From: Gammaproteobacteria bacterium
Lineage (GTDB): Bacteria > Pseudomonadota > Gammaproteobacteria > Chromatiales > Chromatiaceae
Reading direction: 5' to 3'
Length of the DNA: 40,583 nt
Assembly (NCBI GenBank): GCA_011389885.1
Contig: JAABTK010000038.1
Span: forward strand, 1-40,583
A program made the position numbers and the translations under genes. Below are positions 32,428 to 40,563 of this stretch, one piece after another. Numbering within the stretch: the first letter of the stretch is position 1; the number at the start of each line of letters is the position of its first letter. The notes beneath the pieces were generated by a model. The model was not told where the DNA came from. It saw only the letters and a program-made list of their open reading frames with translations, and made no database searches.

Positions 32428-32489
32428 TGGCGCCGAGCGAATCGTGCCGGGAATAGGCCGCGCCGAGGAACGGGCGCATCGCCTGGGCG

Positions 32490-32563
32490 CGTGCGGGACC
32501 GAGGCGAAACGGCCCATCGAACCGCGAATGGACGCGAATACTCACCTCGCAACAGGCGGAACC
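32490..32563 (+). repeat. 73-bp direct repeat, copy B
   Basis: Second copy of 32221-32293, about 269 bp downstream in the same orientation. Confidence 0.6.
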
Positions 32564-32669
32564 TGACGCGCCTTGCGGGGCGCGACCAGACCATGATGCG
32601 GCCCCGCCCCGCACCGGGGAAGGAACCCTTCATGCAACCAACCGCCCATGAGCGCCCCAGTTTTTAATC

Positions 32670-32709
32670 AAAACCCCTCTGCGCGCCCTGCGGTCCTCTG
32701 CGCTCCTAA
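32670..32709 (-). repeat. CGCAGAGG-type dispersed repeat, inverted copy
   Basis: AAAACCCCTCTGCGCGCCCT then GCGGTCCTCTGCGCTCCTAA is the reverse complement type of 23883-23922 and 39985-40027. Confidence 0.55.
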
Positions 32710-32775
32710 ACGGCGTTGTGCGCAGGCGTACTAGAGCGCCGGACAGGCATCCCCACGGGGGGCGCGACACAAGCA

Positions 32776-32850
32776 ACCAAAAACCCCTCCGCGCGCCCTG
32801 CCGTCCTCTGCGCCCTCTGCGCCCTCTGCGTTCCTTCCCCTGCGTTTCTA
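32776..32850 (-). repeat. CGCAGAGG-type dispersed repeat with tandem CTCTGCGCC
   Basis: AAAAACCCCTCCGCGCGCCC is followed by CTCTGCGCC repeated and then TCTGCGTTCC. It nearly duplicates 32670-32709 about 105 bp away. Confidence 0.55.
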
Positions 32851-32895
32851 AATGGCTGGCGTGCTAGGCGCTGATTTTTGGCAGGGGGTAAACGA

Positions 32896-32921
32896 AAAAC
32901 GGGGCCAAAAGGCCCCGTTTT
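32896..32921 (-). terminator. Rho-independent terminator of the porin gene
   Basis: A perfect 11-bp stem, AAAACGGGGCC with loop AAAA and GGCCCCGTTTT, lies 22 bases beyond the porin stop. Confidence 0.88.
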
Positions 32922-32943
32922 CAACCAGCGATTCTAAGAGATC

Positions 32944-34041
32944 TTAGAACTTGTGGTTCATGCCCAGCGCCCAAACGCTGTGGTCGATGTCGTTCGAGCC
33001 CACGACTTCATCAGAAGAGTCGGCGTACAGCAGGTAGGCTTGGGTGCGCTTGCTGAGGTTGTGGTCCAGACCCACGGCGAAGCCGTCACGCGTGTCTTCA
33101 ACGTCGAAGTACTTGGCCTTCAGGGTGTTGTTGCCGAAGTCGAAACCGGCGCCCACGGTGTAGGTGTCTTGGTCAACGTCAGCAGCCGTGACAGGAATGG
33201 CCTCGCCGCCAACGGTCATGGAGTAGTCTTCCATCTCCAGGTCGTAGTTTTCCCACACGGCGCCGATCCTCCAGGTGCCGGCGTCGTAGCCCAGGCCCAC
33301 GCGGGTCTGCGCCAGGTCGCCGACTTGAACTTCGGCCTCCCTGGTCACGGTGTTTTCGCCCATCACGGCGGTAATCATGGCGTCGTCGGTGCCGGCCAGG
33401 GTGTTGATGTCGGTATCGCCGGCTTCGTAAGCGGCGGAGAAGATGATACCGCTGTTGTTGTACATGGCGGCGATGGAGTAGGCGTCGGCCAGGCCGTCGG
33501 CTTCGTTGTTCTCACCCGGAACCGCGGCGGCGGCGATGGTCAGGCCACCCATATTGGGGGTGATGTAGGCCACGGTGCCGTTGGCGCGACGGTCTTTATA
33601 GGCTTCCAGGTAAGGTGCGTTGTAGTCGGCGGCGGTGTCGCCGAAGTAGTCGAGCTTGCCGGTGGACATCTTCAGCGGGGTGTCGTGACGACCGATGACC
33701 AGGGTGCCGAAGTCGCCGGCCAGACCGACAAAGGCGTTACGGTCAGACATGAAATCGTCCTTGCCGAATTCCATTCCGTTGTCTTTGTCCCAATTCGGAC
33801 CCGATATACCCACGCCGAATTCCAGTTTGTACACGGCCTTGAGGCCGCTGCCCAGGTCTTCCGAGCCCTTCACGCCGATGCGTGACGAGTGGCTGTTGAT
33901 TTGGACATTGTCGGCGCCGTAGTCGTGGTCGTGACCTTCCACGGCCAGACGGACCTTGCCGTACATGGTGGCTTCGGCCAGGGCGGCGGCGGGGGCGACC
34001 ATCGCAGCGGCGACGGCGAGAGCAAGCAGCTTTTTATTCAT
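32944..34041 (-). CDS. Gram-negative trimeric porin
   Basis: A 365-residue outer-membrane protein. ATG 34041 is chosen because GGGAG lies just upstream and a clean signal peptide follows (KKLLALAVAAAMVAPAAALA, cleavage before EATMYG). The mature part shows general-porin features: ATMYGKVRLAVEG as first strand, SSRIGVKGSEDLGSGLKAVY, NAFVGLAGDFGTLVIGRHDTP (cut: GDFGTLVIGRHDTP) near the eyelet region, repeated amphipathic strands, and a terminal Phe (WALGMNHKF) for BAM-mediated insertion. It is acidic, with many Asp residues. It forms a passive diffusion channel. It is monocistronic with its own terminator. An upstream TATAAC (34217-34222, minus strand) may be its -10 box. Confidence 0.93.
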   Translation of the reverse strand: MNKKLLALAVAAAMVAPAAALAEATMYGKVRLAVEGHDHDYGADNVQINSHSSRIGVKGSEDLGSGLKAVYKLEFGVGISGPNWDKDNGMEFGKDDFMSDRNAFVGLAGDFGTLVIGRHDTPLKMSTGKLDYFGDTAADYNAPYLEAYKDRRANGTVAYITPNMGGLTIAAAAVPGENNEADGLADAYSIAAMYNNSGIIFSAAYEAGDTDINTLAGTDDAMITAVMGENTVTREAEVQVGDLAQTRVGLGYDAGTWRIGAVWENYDLEMEDYSMTVGGEAIPVTAADVDQDTYTVGAGFDFGNNTLKAKYFDVEDTRDGFAVGLDHNLSKRTQAYLLYADSSDEVVGSNDIDHSVWALGMNHKF

Positions 34042-34143
34042 GATAGAACTCCCTCTTTGAAAAGAGATTGGGGGAAACGTTTTGCAGGTTGGATAATAGT
34101 CATCAGCGGGCTTGGTTGCAACCATTATTTTTAAAAAAACCAC

Positions 34144-34490
34144 AAAATCGGGCTCTGTTGCAGAAAAAACACAAGACCGCGATGGCTGACGTTTGTTGTG
34201 AAACCGAATCCACTCCGTTATATTGCCCTACAACAGGCGATTTGCCAACAACCCATGCAGCGCCGGGGGTGCAGACCCCCGCTATAGCGGTGCAGGCCGC
34301 CGGGTTCCGCCGCGGCGGGGCTGCGGTTTGACCCGCGGGCGGGTGTGGTTGTTGCGGTTTCGTCAGTGACGGCGTTTTCCCCTCGCGTTGGCGCGTCTGC
34401 GGGTGCGGGGCGTGGAGTGAGGCGGCGGCGCGTCGCCGCCCATGATTCAGGTTGTATTGTCGCCTAAAGGGCGACGTTGGAGCAGTGTGC
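34144..34490. other. Divergent intergenic region, porin / leuA
   Basis: No gene is seen. It contains the possible porin -10 (34217-34222) and several GC hairpins: GGGGGTGCAGACCCCC near 34265, GGCGGCG-CG-TCGCCGCC near 34424, and GTCGCC-TAAA-GGGCGAC at about 34459-34475, close to the leuA start. A leucine-rich leader peptide of the classical attenuator kind was not found. Confidence 0.4.
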
Positions 34491-36041
34491 ATGAGCAATC
34501 CAAAGCGGCTGATTATTTTCGACACGACCTTGCGCGACGGCGAGCAGAGCCCCGGGGCCTCCATGACCAAGGAGGAGAAGGTGCGCATCGCCAAGGCGCT
34601 GGAGAAGATGCGGGTGGACGTGATCGAGGCCGGCTTTCCGGTGGCCAGTCAGGGGGACTTCGACGCCGTGCAAGCGGTGGCGGAACAGATCAAGGACAGC
34701 ACTGTATGCGGGTTGTCGCGCGCCCTCGACTCGGATATCGACCGCGCCGGCGAGGCCTTGAAGAAGGCCGCCTCGGGGCGGATTCACACCTTTATCGCCA
34801 CCTCGCCCATCCACATGGAGCGCAAGCTGCGCATGACCCCCGACCAGGTGGTGGAGCAGGCGGTGCGGGCGGTGCGGCGCGCGCGCAACCATACGGATGA
34901 CGTGGAATTTTCGGCCGAAGACGCCGGGCGCTCCGAGCTGGACTTTCTGTGCCGCGTGTTCGAGGCGGTGATTAAGGCCGGGGCGCGCACCCTCAATGTC
35001 CCCGACACCGTGGGCTACAACCTGCCGCACCAGTTCGGGGAGACGATTCGCCAGTTGCGCGAGCGCATCCCGAACGCGGACCAGGCGGTGTTTTCGGTGC
35101 ATTGCCACAATGACCTGGGCTTGGCCACGGCCAATTCGCTGTCGGCGGTGATTAACGGCGCGCGGCAGGTGGAATGCACCATCAACGGCCTTGGCGAGCG
35201 CGCGGGCAACGCCGCACTGGAAGAGGTGGTGATGGCGGTCACCACGCGCCAGGATGTCTTCGACTGCAAGACCGGCCTCGACACCACCCAAATCGTCAAC
35301 TGCTCGCGGCTGGTATCCAATATCACCGGCTTCGCGGTGCAGCCGAACAAGGCCATCGTCGGCGCCAACGCCTTTGCTCACGAGTCGGGCATCCACCAGG
35401 ACGGCGTGCTCAAGCATCGCGAGACCTACGAAATCATGAGCGCCGAGGACGTGGGCTGGAAGCAGAACCGCATGGTGCTGGGCAAGCACTCGGGGCGCAA
35501 CGCCTTCCGCGCGCGCTTGACCGAACTCGGCATTGTGTTCGACACCGAGGAGGAGCTGAACGACGCCTTCTACCGCTTTAAGGAGCTGGCCGACAAGAAG
35601 CACGAAATCTTCGACGACGACCTGCAGGCGCTGGCCACCGACGTCAGCATGGCCACCGACAACGAGCGCATCAAGCTGGTATCCTTGAAGGTCTGTTCCG
35701 AGACCGGCGAGACCCCGCGGGCGGACCTGGTGCTGGCGGTGGACGGCGCCGAAGAGCCCGGCGCCGCCATCGGCAGCGGGCCGGTGGATGCGGTGTTTAA
35801 GGCCGCGGAATCGATCATTAACAGCGGCGCCCAACTGCTGCTGTTCTCGGTCAATAGCATCACCAGCGGCACCGACGCCCAGGGCGAGGTCACGGTGCGG
35901 CTGGAAAAGGGCGGCCGCATCGTGAACGGCCAGGGTGCGGATACGGATATCGTGATCGCGGCGGTCAAGGCCTATCTGAACGCCTGCAACAAGATCCTCG
36001 GCCCGGCCGAGCGGGCCCATCCCCAAACCGGGGATGTTTGA
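34491..36041 (+). CDS. leuA: 2-isopropylmalate synthase
   Basis: A 516-residue enzyme for the first committed step of leucine synthesis: condensation of acetyl-CoA with 2-oxoisovalerate. The catalytic TIM barrel begins [15 protein letters not shown] (8-22), with metal and substrate residues in this block. [13 protein letters not shown] carries the metal-binding His pair, and [16 protein letters not shown] is diagnostic. Mid-protein [13 protein letters not shown] and [14 protein letters not shown] belong to the subdomains. The C-terminal 120 residues form the leucine-binding allosteric domain, so feedback inhibition is expected. ATG 34491 fits family length. No other leu gene is adjacent; udg follows 41 bases downstream. 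Confidence 0.96.
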   Translation: MSNPKRLIIFDTTLRDGEQSPGASMTKEEKVRIAKALEKMRVDVIEAGFPVASQGDFDAVQAVAEQIKDSTVCGLSRALDSDIDRAGEALKKAASGRIHTFIATSPIHMERKLRMTPDQVVEQAVRAVRRARNHTDDVEFSAEDAGRSELDFLCRVFEAVIKAGARTLNVPDTVGYNLPHQFGETIRQLRERIPNADQAVFSVHCHNDLGLATANSLSAVINGARQVECTINGLGERAGNAALEEVVMAVTTRQDVFDCKTGLDTTQIVNCSRLVSNITGFAVQPNKAIVGANAFAHESGIHQDGVLKHRETYEIMSAEDVGWKQNRMVLGKHSGRNAFRARLTELGIVFDTEEELNDAFYRFKELADKKHEIFDDDLQALATDVSMATDNERIKLVSLKVCSETGETPRADLVLAVDGAEEPGAAIGSGPVDAVFKAAESIINSGAQLLLFSVNSITSGTDAQGEVTVRLEKGGRIVNGQGADTDIVIAAVKAYLNACNKILGPAERAHPQTGDV

Positions 36042-36057
36042 ACCGGGCGCCCCGGTT
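36041..36057 (+). other. Hairpin between leuA and udg
   Basis: AACCGGG-CGC-CCCGGTT sits immediately after the leuA stop codon, with no T-run. It may attenuate readthrough into udg or protect the leuA 3' end. Confidence 0.35.
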
Positions 36058-36082
36058 TCAACGGCATAGGCGGAGCTGCGAC

Positions 36083-36880
36083 ATGGCGCTTTCCGAGCCC
36101 GCACGCTTGAGTTACCTGCACGCCATGGGCATTCAGCCCTGGCTGGATCGGGCGCGCTTTAGCGCGCCGCCGCGGCAAGCGGCCGAGCCGGCGCCGCCGG
36201 CCTTGGCGCGCCCGCCGACACAGCCGCCGCCCCGCTCGCCGGCCGCCGCCGCGCCGCGCCCCGCGCCAGCCGCGCCGCAACCCGTGGCGGAGGCCCCCCG
36301 GATTCCGGTCCGCGGCGATATCGCCCGGCTCGACTGGCCGGGGCTGCGCGCGCGGGTGGCGGACTGCCGCGCCTGCGGCCTGCATGCCACGCGCCGCCAA
36401 AGCGTGTTCGGGGCGGGCGATCCGGCGGCCGATCTAATGATCATCGGCGAGGCCCCGGGGGCCGAGGAGGACAGCCAGGGCGAGCCCTTCGTGGGGCGCG
36501 CCGGGGTGTTGCTAAACGCCATGCTGTTGGCCATCGGCCTGAAGCGCGAGCAGGTGTTTATCGCCAATATCCTCAAGTGCCGCCCGCCGGGAAACCGCGA
36601 CCCCGCGGCCGACGAGGCGCTGCACTGCGAGCCCTTCTTGCAGCGGCAAATCGAACTGATCAACCCGCGGGTGATTTTGGCGGCGGGGCGGGTGGCGGCG
36701 CAAAACCTGTTGCACACCCAGGAGACCCTGGGCCGGCTGCGCGGCAAGCCCCAGCGCCTGGGCGCGCGGCAAACGCCGCTGGTGATCACCTATCACCCGG
36801 CCTATTTGCTGCGCTCGCCGGAGCAAAAGGCCCGCGCCTGGGAAGACTTGCAGCAGGTCGCGCGCCTGCTGCGGGGTTGA
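36083..36880 (+). CDS. Family 4 uracil-DNA glycosylase
   Basis: A 265-residue base-excision repair enzyme removing uracil from DNA. ATG 36083 opens [19 protein letters not shown], followed by an Ala/Pro-rich flexible linker (about 29-75). The catalytic domain has [20 protein letters not shown] (122-141; active-site loop GEAPG) and HPAYLLR (238-244). Four Cys (95, 98 in DCRACGLH; 166 in [11 protein letters not shown]; 182 in HCEPF) fit the 4Fe-4S cluster of family 4. The long linker separates a short N-terminal helix from the enzyme, as in other proteobacterial members. It is 4 bases before rimI, so they are cotranscribed. Confidence 0.93.
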   Translation: MALSEPARLSYLHAMGIQPWLDRARFSAPPRQAAEPAPPALARPPTQPPPRSPAAAAPRPAPAAPQPVAEAPRIPVRGDIARLDWPGLRARVADCRACGLHATRRQSVFGAGDPAADLMIIGEAPGAEEDSQGEPFVGRAGVLLNAMLLAIGLKREQVFIANILKCRPPGNRDPAADEALHCEPFLQRQIELINPRVILAAGRVAAQNLLHTQETLGRLRGKPQRLGARQTPLVITYHPAYLLRSPEQKARAWEDLQQVARLLRG

Positions 36881-36884
36881 TTCG

Positions 36885-37355
36885 GTGGCCGCCAATCCGC
36901 AATCCGTCGCCGCGCCGCGGCTGCAACCCATGCAGCGCGACGACCTAGAGCAGGTGCTGGCGGTGGAGCGGCGGGCCTGCGCCTTCCCCTGGACCTTGCG
37001 AAACTTCAGCGATTGCCTGCAGATGGGTTATTGTAGCTGGGTCTATCGCCACTGCGGCGGCCTGGCGGGGCACGGCGTATTGATGGTGGCGGCCGGCGAG
37101 GCGCACCTGCTGAATCTGTGCATAGACCCCGCTTATCAGCGTCGCGGCCTGGGCAAGGGCATGCTCGATCACCTGCTGCGGCTGGGGCGGCGACACGGCG
37201 CCGCAACCGTGTTCCTGGAGGTGCGCGCCTCTAACCAGGGCGCGCGCCGGCTGTATTTCGAGGCCGGATTCAATGAAATCGGCCTGCGCAAAAACTACTA
37301 TCCCGCAAAGCAGGGCCGCGAGGCGGCGGTTGTGTTGGCATGCGAGTTAATGTGA
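36885..37355 (+). CDS. rimI: Ribosomal protein S18 alanine N-acetyltransferase
   Basis: A 156-residue GNAT-fold acetyltransferase that acetylates the N-terminus of ribosomal protein S18 using acetyl-CoA. PMQRDDLEQVLAVERRACAF and PWTLRNFSDCL match RimI starts. LLNLCIDPAYQRRGLGKGML contains the acetyl-CoA loop Q-R-R-G-L-G-K. LEVRASNQGARRLYFEAGFN and RKNYYP are family hallmarks. The GTG start at 36885 lies 4 bases after udg; an internal ATG at 36930 is possible and would still keep the fold. The exosortase gene starts 7 bases later, so the operon may extend. Confidence 0.93.
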   Translation: MAANPQSVAAPRLQPMQRDDLEQVLAVERRACAFPWTLRNFSDCLQMGYCSWVYRHCGGLAGHGVLMVAAGEAHLLNLCIDPAYQRRGLGKGMLDHLLRLGRRHGAATVFLEVRASNQGARRLYFEAGFNEIGLRKNYYPAKQGREAAVVLACELM

Positions 37356-37362
37356 GTCTGGA

Positions 37363-37884
37363 ATGATCCGCTTTTTTCTGCTTTTCGTAGTGCTGCAATT
37401 GATCCTGTTCGCCGCCGAGCTGACGCGCCCGGTGCAGCAGGGCTTCGTGATTCCGTTCACCGAGGGCATCGCCTGGGTCAGTGGTTGGCTGGTGAGCCTC
37501 TTCGATTCCGGGGTGATGGTCCAGGGGGTGGTGATTCGAGACATCGCCAGCGGTTTCGCGGTGGCGATTCAGGCCGGATGCAACGGCGTGGAGGCCTCCA
37601 TCGTGCTAATCGCGGCCTTGCTCGCGTTTCCGGCCCCCTGGAAGCACAAGCTCATCGGCATCCTCGTCGGCATCCTCACCGTGCAGTTTTTGAACCTGCT
37701 GCGCATCATCAGCCTGTTTTACATCGGCCAATGGGATAAGCAACTGTTCGACTGGGCCCACCTCTATCTGTGGCAGGCGCTGATTATGCTCGACGTGCTG
37801 ATCGTGTTCCTCGTTTGGGTGCGCTGGCTGCCCGCCTCCAAGGGCGCGCGGGCGGACACCGAGGGGGCCGCGCATGCAACCTAA
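37363..37884 (+). CDS. xrtH: Exosortase H (XrtH)
   Basis: A 173-residue integral membrane protein with about five to six helices. The exosortase catalytic triad is visible: Cys73 in AGCNGVEA, Arg114 in NLLRIISLFYIG and His133 in WAHLYLWQ. Exosortases cut C-terminal sorting tags (PEP-CTERM or, for XrtH, IPTLxxWG-type) of exported proteins at the inner membrane. The short length and the partner gene next door point to the XrtH subtype. No tagged substrate protein is encoded in this window. It overlaps the next gene by 11 bases. Its ribosome site is weak, suggesting coupling to rimI. Confidence 0.85.
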   Translation: MIRFFLLFVVLQLILFAAELTRPVQQGFVIPFTEGIAWVSGWLVSLFDSGVMVQGVVIRDIASGFAVAIQAGCNGVEASIVLIAALLAFPAPWKHKLIGILVGILTVQFLNLLRIISLFYIGQWDKQLFDWAHLYLWQALIMLDVLIVFLVWVRWLPASKGARADTEGAAHAT

Positions 37885-38482
37885 GCCGCTCTCCAAGCTG
37901 ACCCTGTCGGTGCTGCTGTGGCTGCCCTTCACCTTCGCCGGCTGGTATTTCATGGCCATCGTGTTCGCCACCCCGGTGGCGTGGATGAGCGACTGGGTGC
38001 TCGGCGGTCTGTTTCCGGACACCCTGAAAGGCGTGGAGCAATCGGGCTACCTGCTGGACATGGTGACCCGGGTGATCCCCGAGGGCGTGGCCCCCCAAAG
38101 CGGCAAGGTGGCGGAGGTGTTGATTACGGTCAACCCGCTGATCTACGGCTACGGGGTGCCCCTGTACACCGCCTTCGTGCTGGCGGCGGCGGACGAGGAG
38201 GGCAACCACTGGCTGAATTGGATCCTTGGTTTCGGGGTGCTGCTGCTGGTGCAGACCTTCGGCGTGAGTATGGAGACCCTCAAGGTGATCCTGTTCGAGC
38301 TGGGTCCGGCCGGCGCGCGGGCGCTGGACCTCGCCGGCTGGCAGCTCGAAATGGTCGCCCTGGGCTATCAGCTCGGCTCTTTGGTGTTGCCGGCGGTCAC
38401 CCCGGTGGTGCTGTGGCTGGGTTTTTACCGCCGCTACATCGAAACCCTCGCGCCCGAGTTCGCCCGCCCCGGCGCCAAGTAA
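37874..38482 (+). CDS. Exosortase H-associated membrane protein
   Basis: A 202-residue inner-membrane protein. Helices are near 10-35 (LSVLLWLPFTFAGWYFMAIV), 85-110 (GYGVPLYTAFVLAAADEE spans into it), 115-140 (ILGFGVLLLVQTFGV) and 165-195 (LGSLVLPAVTPVVLWLGFY). No catalytic motif is seen. From memory, a protein of this kind habitually follows XrtH, and the 11-base overlap with xrtH here supports a joint complex. Its biochemical role is unknown. It may position substrate for the exosortase or transfer the cleaved product. Confidence 0.75.
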   Translation: MQPKPLSKLTLSVLLWLPFTFAGWYFMAIVFATPVAWMSDWVLGGLFPDTLKGVEQSGYLLDMVTRVIPEGVAPQSGKVAEVLITVNPLIYGYGVPLYTAFVLAAADEEGNHWLNWILGFGVLLLVQTFGVSMETLKVILFELGPAGARALDLAGWQLEMVALGYQLGSLVLPAVTPVVLWLGFYRRYIETLAPEFARPGAK

Positions 38483-38843
38483 CGGCTACGCCTGCGCAGG
38501 TAACGGACGCCAGCGCCGATTGGGACGCAGAGGCGTTGCTGTGTTGCGTCATGGCATCGCGGTCGGCGGGTCGCAACGCGCCAGCCCTTACCCTCGCTGA
38601 ACCAAGGGTTCCATACCCCGCCGGGGGGCGCAGGCATCAAACCCCGTCGGGTCCTCGGCGCACCGCAGGCGCCCCTGGGCCGATGCCGTTTTTTGAAAGC
38701 CATGTCGTTTCTTTGTCCTTGCGGGTCTTTGGTGGTTGTCCCTCCGATGAATCCATAGTACAAAGGAAGCATTTCATCGAAGGACTCTGGGCCCGCAAGG
38801 ACCTGGGGCGAAAACCAGGCCAATAGCTGTTCGGGACATCACA
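38483..38843. other. Intergenic region before the response regulator
   Basis: About 360 bases without a convincing gene. A plus-strand AACCAAGGGTTCCATACC then CCGCCGGGGGGCGCAGGC segment near 38600-38640 looks repeat-like. The minus-strand open frame there is atypical. AAGGACTCTGGGCCCGCAAGG near 38780 and CCTTGCGGGTCTTTGG near 38717 form an imperfect inverted repeat that could be a leader hairpin. Confidence 0.35.
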
Positions 38844-39974
38844 ATGAGCGACACCCAAGCCCACCCGCGAATCCTCATCGCCGACGATTCAAAAGTCATC
38901 CGCCATACCTTCAAAAAGTACCTCGCGCAAGAGTTCGACCTGGTCGAAGCCGAGGACGGCGTGCAGGCGCTGAAGGCGCTGGAGGCCGAGGATCACGGCA
39001 TCGCGCTAATCTTTACCGACATCGGCATGCCCAATCTCGACGGCTTCGGCCTGATCCAGCAGATTCGCCAATCCGACCGCGCGGAAATCAAAGACCTGCC
39101 CATCGTGGTGGTCACCGGCGCCGACGAGTCCGAGGGCGTGGGCGACAAGGCCTCGGCCCTCGGCGCCACCGACCTGATCCGCAAGCCCTTCAGCGTGGCC
39201 GAGGTGAAGTCGCGCACCAACGCCTACGCCAAATACACCAAAAAGGTCCACGACCTGGAGGAGCAACAGCCGCGGGACCCCTTCACCGGGCTCTCGAAAA
39301 AGGACTACTTTCAGCAGCAGGGACAAAAGGCGGTCTCCTTCGCCCGCCACCATGGGCACGAGGTGACCGTGGTGCGCATGGCCATCGACGACTTCCAGGG
39401 CCTCACCGCTAAGCTGGGCAAGGGCGTGATGGGCAAGATCATCAAACTGGTGGCGGATATCTTCAAAAAGAACCTGCGACAAGAGGATGATGCCTGCTGG
39501 CTCGGCGGCTCTCAATTCGCCCTGGCCCTGCCCGGCACCGATCCCGGCGGCGCAGAGCACGCGCTGCGGCGGGTGCGCGAGAAGACCGCCAATTTCAATC
39601 TCAAAATCGGCGGACAGTCGGTGCATGTGGGTTTTAGCACCGGCGTCACCTCCCGCAGCATCGATGAAGACGGGGTCCAGTTCGCCGACTTGCTGAAAGA
39701 GGCGGAAGGGGCGCTAAAGCGGGCCATGCAGGGCGGCGGCGGCAAGACCGTGCGGGCGCAAGAAGAAGGCGCGCCCGCGGCCGCCCCGACCGCAGGCGCG
39801 TCGGCGGTGAATATCGAGGAAATCCTGACGCTGTTGGCAGAGGACAAGGCCACCCGCCAGCAACTGGCCTCCGCGATGCGCAAATTCATGCCGATACTGG
39901 AACGCGGCGACCAGGAACTCAAACTGGGGCTCGGCAAGGTGATTCAACACCTGGATCGCCGCCTGCCCAAGTGA
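38844..39974 (+). CDS. Response regulator with degenerate GGDEF domain
   Basis: A 376-residue cytosolic protein. The REC domain (9-130) has acidic pocket Asp14/15, phosphoacceptor Asp59 in FTDIGMPNLDG, Thr91 and Lys114 (RKPFS). Residues about 145-305 follow the diguanylate-cyclase fold (DPFTGLSKKDYF at its start), but the signature is LGGSQFALALPG: GGSQF (221-225) replaces GG[DE]EF. That should abolish cyclase chemistry, so it may act as a c-di-GMP/GTP-sensing or protein-binding output. The Ala/Pro-rich linker (308-322) leads to a helical tail (326-376). No histidine kinase is adjacent. It is monocistronic. Confidence 0.9.
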   Translation: MSDTQAHPRILIADDSKVIRHTFKKYLAQEFDLVEAEDGVQALKALEAEDHGIALIFTDIGMPNLDGFGLIQQIRQSDRAEIKDLPIVVVTGADESEGVGDKASALGATDLIRKPFSVAEVKSRTNAYAKYTKKVHDLEEQQPRDPFTGLSKKDYFQQQGQKAVSFARHHGHEVTVVRMAIDDFQGLTAKLGKGVMGKIIKLVADIFKKNLRQEDDACWLGGSQFALALPGTDPGGAEHALRRVREKTANFNLKIGGQSVHVGFSTGVTSRSIDEDGVQFADLLKEAEGALKRAMQGGGGKTVRAQEEGAPAAAPTAGASAVNIEEILTLLAEDKATRQQLASAMRKFMPILERGDQELKLGLGKVIQHLDRRLPK

Positions 39975-39984
39975 GGGAGACCGC

Positions 39985-40027
39985 GGTTCTTAGGAACGCA
40001 GAGGGCGCAGAGGGGTTTTTGGTTAGA
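39985..40027 (+). repeat. CGCAGAGG-type dispersed repeat
   Basis: GGTTCTTAGGAACGCAGAGG then GCGCAGAGGGGTTTTTGG. It is related to 23883-23922 and to the inverted copies at 32670 and 32776. From here to the window end only repeats are seen. Confidence 0.6.
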
Positions 40028-40097
40028 AATTCGGGTGGCCATTAGCGGTTGGTTGACGAGCGACTCATCCCCGTTCACCGAACGAAGGGTTCGGTCC

Positions 40098-40163
40098 GGC
40101 TAACGCCTCAGCCTTCGTTGAGGGGGGCTTGGGAGGTCGAGGCTTGAGCCGGGCTTGGCTTGG
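40098..40163 (+). repeat. GC-rich dispersed repeat, copy 2
   Basis: GGCTAACGCCTCAGCCTTCG, GAGGGGGGCTTGGGAGG, then TCGAGGCTTGAGCCGGGCTT. Similar to 5993-6063. Confidence 0.5.
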
Positions 40164-40193
40164 GGCATCCGCAACGCTTGGGGCTTCGTCGGC

Positions 40194-40228
40194 CTAAGCA
40201 CTAAGCACTAAGCACTAAGCACTAAGCA
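40194..40228 (+). repeat. Five tandem CTAAGCA heptamers
   Basis: Five perfect head-to-tail copies of CTAAGCA, followed by CCAAG. The same word, once, precedes the related repeat at 1194-1246 on the minus strand. Confidence 0.9.
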
Positions 40229-40266
40229 CCAAGTTAAACCACAGATAAACACGGATGGATACGGAC
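40215..40266 (+). repeat. 'CCACAGATAAACAC' dispersed repeat
   Basis: CTAAGCACCAAGTTAAACC then ACAGATAAACACGGATGG. It is the inverted counterpart of 1194-1246. A shorter version (AACCACAGATAGACACGGAT) is at 40353-40380. Confidence 0.65.
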
Positions 40267-40273
40267 GGCCGCA

Positions 40274-40339
40274 GGATGGGCAAAGGCGCTCCCGCAAAAC
40301 CTCAAAGGTTCACCAGCTTTTCAGCGCCGTGCCCATCAC
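40274..40339 (+). repeat. 66-bp hairpin element, copy 3
   Basis: It begins GGATGGGCAAAGGCGCTCCC and ends TCAGCGCCGTGCCCATCAC, the same ends as 5805-5870, with an unrelated middle. Confidence 0.65.
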
Positions 40340-40352
40340 AGGCGGCTGCTAA

Positions 40353-40380
40353 AGAACCACAGATAGACACGGATAAACAT
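40353..40380 (+). repeat. 'CCACAGATAAACAC' short copy
   Basis: GAACCACAGATAGACACGGA then TAAACAT, a partial copy of 40215-40266. Confidence 0.5.
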
Positions 40381-40500
40381 CGATTCCGCATGGAGCGCAA
40401 GGGCTTGCCTTTGCAAAGCTCTACGATAGCCGAGCTTTCGAACCCCGGTCCTTTCGGGGACCGGAGCGATGATCAAGGCCAGTAACCCGGCGGACGCATG

Positions 40501-40563
40501 CAAAACTAAAGTTTTGCACTCCAGCCGAAAGCCAGGCGCTTGGAGTGAAAAACTTTAGTTTTT
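40501..40563. repeat. Inverted repeat with 23-bp arms
   Basis: Arms CAAAACTAAAGTTTTGCACT(CCA) at 40501-40523 and (TGG)AGTGAAAAACTTTAGTTTTT at 40541-40563 are inverted copies with two mismatches and a 17-base loop. It is AT-rich against a GC-rich background and lies at the window edge. Confidence 0.65.

Noticed and set aside
34424-34475. Hairpins upstream of leuA as a leucine attenuator
   Set aside because: No leader peptide with Leu codons and no terminator U-tract were found.
34464-36104. 546-residue open frame antisense to leuA
   Set aside because: No start signal or family motif; shadow of leuA codon bias.
38434-38823. 129-residue minus-strand frame between the XrtH partner and the response regulator
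   Set aside because: It overlaps the end of the XrtH-associated gene, has no ribosome site, and its middle is repeat-like sequence.
40194-40228. CTAAGCA heptamers as an origin or iteron array
   Set aside because: The period of 7 is too short for iterons, with no Rep gene and no DnaA boxes seen. It looks like a simple tandem repeat.
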